NCBI GenBank assembly: GCA_018896315.1
Contig: JAHIMV010000093.1
Coordinates: 1 to 5,990 of the forward strand
DNA length: 5,990 nucleotides
Direction of reading: 5' to 3'
Origin: Patescibacteria group bacterium
GTDB taxonomy: Bacteria; Patescibacteriota; Patescibacteriia; UBA2591; UBA6264
Within the stretch, counting starts at the first letter, position 1. Each line of letters begins with the position of its first letter. This document shows positions 4,903 to 5,990 of this stretch, piece by piece. The notes beneath the pieces were generated by a model. The model did not search any database, was not told the origin of the DNA, and worked only from the letters and a program-made list of their open reading frames with translations. A program made the translations under genes and the position numbers.

Positions 4903-5990
4903 ATGAAAATCGATAAAGAAAAAATAAAACAACTTCTTTCTCGTAATGTTCAAGAAATTGTTGATTATCAACATTTAGAAAAACGCCTTTTATCTGGCAA
5001 GAAATTACGTATAAAATATGGCGTAGACGTGACAAGTCCTATGCTTCACTTGGGGCATGGGGTTAATCTTTGGAAAATGAGAGCATTTCAAGAATTGGGA
5101 CACAAAGTAGTTTTTTTAATCGGCGATTTTACTACTAGAATTGGCGATCCAACTGGAAAATCAATTGTTAGGCCTCAAATGTCCAAAAAACAAATAGAAA
5201 AAGACGCCGCAGAATATAAAAAACAAGTTAGTAAAATTCTTCTGACTAATTCATCTGTTTTTGAAGAGCGTAGAAATTCAGAATGGTATGATAAAATGAA
5301 ACTAAATGAATTTTTTCAATTATTATCTAAGATTACTCATGCTCAATTGATTCAGAGAGATATGTTTCAAGAGAGGATTAAAAAAGAACAAGAGATTTAT
5401 GTTCATGAATTGCTTTACCCTATTTTACAAGGATATGATTCGGTAATGCTTAAGTCAGATTTAACAATTATTGGCCAAGATCAATTGTTTAATGAATTAA
5501 TTGGTCGTGATTATCAAAAAGTTTTTAATCAAGCGCCTCAAAGTATTATTACAACCATTATTACTCCTGGAATTGACGGAAAAGAAAAACAATCTAAATC
5601 TTTGGGAAATTATATTGCTATTTTAGATACGCCTAAAGATAAATACGGTAAAATTATGTCTATCCCAGACAATCTTATTATTTCTTATTTTAAAGTATAT
5701 ACAAAATTATTATCATCTGAAATTAAAAAATTTGAAAAACAATTAAAGCAAGGAATTAATCCGCGCGATTTAAAAGCTCGGTTGGGGTTTGAGATTGTTA
5801 AATTATATCATGGAGAAAAAGCGGCAGATAAAGCAGGCGAAGAATTTAATAGAATTTTTAGAGACAAGAAATTGCCAGAAAATATTCCTGTTTATAAAAT
5901 AAACAAAGAGAGATTTAAATTAATGGATATTTTAGTAGAAACAAAATTAACTGTTAGCAGAGGAGAAGCAAGGAGATTGATTGAACAAGG
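4903..5990 (+). CDS. tyrS: Tyrosyl-tRNA synthetase (3'-truncated by window edge)
   Basis: 362 complete codons are visible, with the C-terminus outside the window. The enzyme charges tRNA-Tyr with tyrosine using ATP in the cytoplasm. It is a class I synthetase: HLGH (49-52) is the HIGH motif, GDPTGKS lies at 81-87, the tyrosine-pocket segment YPILQGYDS at 172-180 (Tyr172, Gln176, Asp179), GQDQLFN at 191-197 and KQSKS (229-233) is the KMSKS loop. The order and the KYGVD-T-P-HLGH, GHKVVFLIGDFT and KSLGN signatures fit the TyrZ-type branch better than the E. coli TyrS type. From about residue 338 (FKLMDILVETKLTVSRGEARRLI) the S4 tRNA-binding domain begins. Departures are DVT for the usual DPT, IIGQDQ for LGGTDQ, and Gln for Met in KMSKS. 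The ATG at 4903 gives the expected N-terminus directly after a promoter. The gene is divergent from the PBP. Confidence 0.93.
   Translation, partial: MKIDKEKIKQLLSRNVQEIVDYQHLEKRLLSGKKLRIKYGVDVTSPMLHLGHGVNLWKMRAFQELGHKVVFLIGDFTTRIGDPTGKSIVRPQMSKKQIEKDAAEYKKQVSKILLTNSSVFEERRNSEWYDKMKLNEFFQLLSKITHAQLIQRDMFQERIKKEQEIYVHELLYPILQGYDSVMLKSDLTIIGQDQLFNELIGRDYQKVFNQAPQSIITTIITPGIDGKEKQSKSLGNYIAILDTPKDKYGKIMSIPDNLIISYFKVYTKLLSSEIKKFEKQLKQGINPRDLKARLGFEIVKLYHGEKAADKAGEEFNRIFRDKKLPENIPVYKINKERFKLMDILVETKLTVSRGEARRLIEQ

Noticed and set aside
4783..4974. Minus-strand open frame of 63 codons
   Set aside because: It is antisense to the tyrS start and the structured gap, and its Phe/Lys-rich composition only reflects A/T runs.

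Overview
The window is AT-rich bacterial DNA broken up by short GC-rich palindromic islands. Three things together suggest a Candidate Phyla Radiation (Patescibacteria, Parcubacteria-like) genome: GC-rich hairpin repeats in low-GC gaps, a small C39-like cysteine peptidase, and a class A penicillin-binding protein with an Ig-like C-terminal extension. The assignment is inferred from general familiarity with such genomes and not from a database search. The genes use the standard code, as far as the reading frames show.

Layout from left to right. Positions 1-699 (+) hold the 3' part of a C39-like papain-fold peptidase whose start lies outside the window. It is followed by a hairpin-rich stretch (701-840), an intrinsic terminator (843-871) and an extended -10 promoter (886-894). 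A GC-rich palindrome (935-972) sits in the leader of a small gene (1018-1362, +) for a 114-residue zincin-like protein with an HDxxH motif. The gap 1363-1674 has no convincing gene and holds a second, larger palindromic block and two weak terminator-like hairpins. Positions 1675-4605 (-) encode a complete bifunctional class A penicillin-binding protein (transglycosylase plus transpeptidase). The gap 4606-4902 between divergent genes holds an inverted repeat that encloses a three-way-junction fold, a competing hairpin, an intrinsic terminator and a promoter placed almost on the next start codon. Positions 4903-5990 (+) hold most of tyrS (tyrosyl-tRNA synthetase), cut by the window end at the start of its S4 domain.

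The genes do not form one operon or pathway. The PBP builds the cell wall, tyrS is housekeeping, and the two small proteins are a putative peptidase and a protein of unknown role. I see no CRISPR array, transposase, toxin-antitoxin pair or defence system. The least explained parts are the structured PBP-tyrS gap, a palindromic repeat that is translated inside the PBP gene, and the small HDxxH protein.
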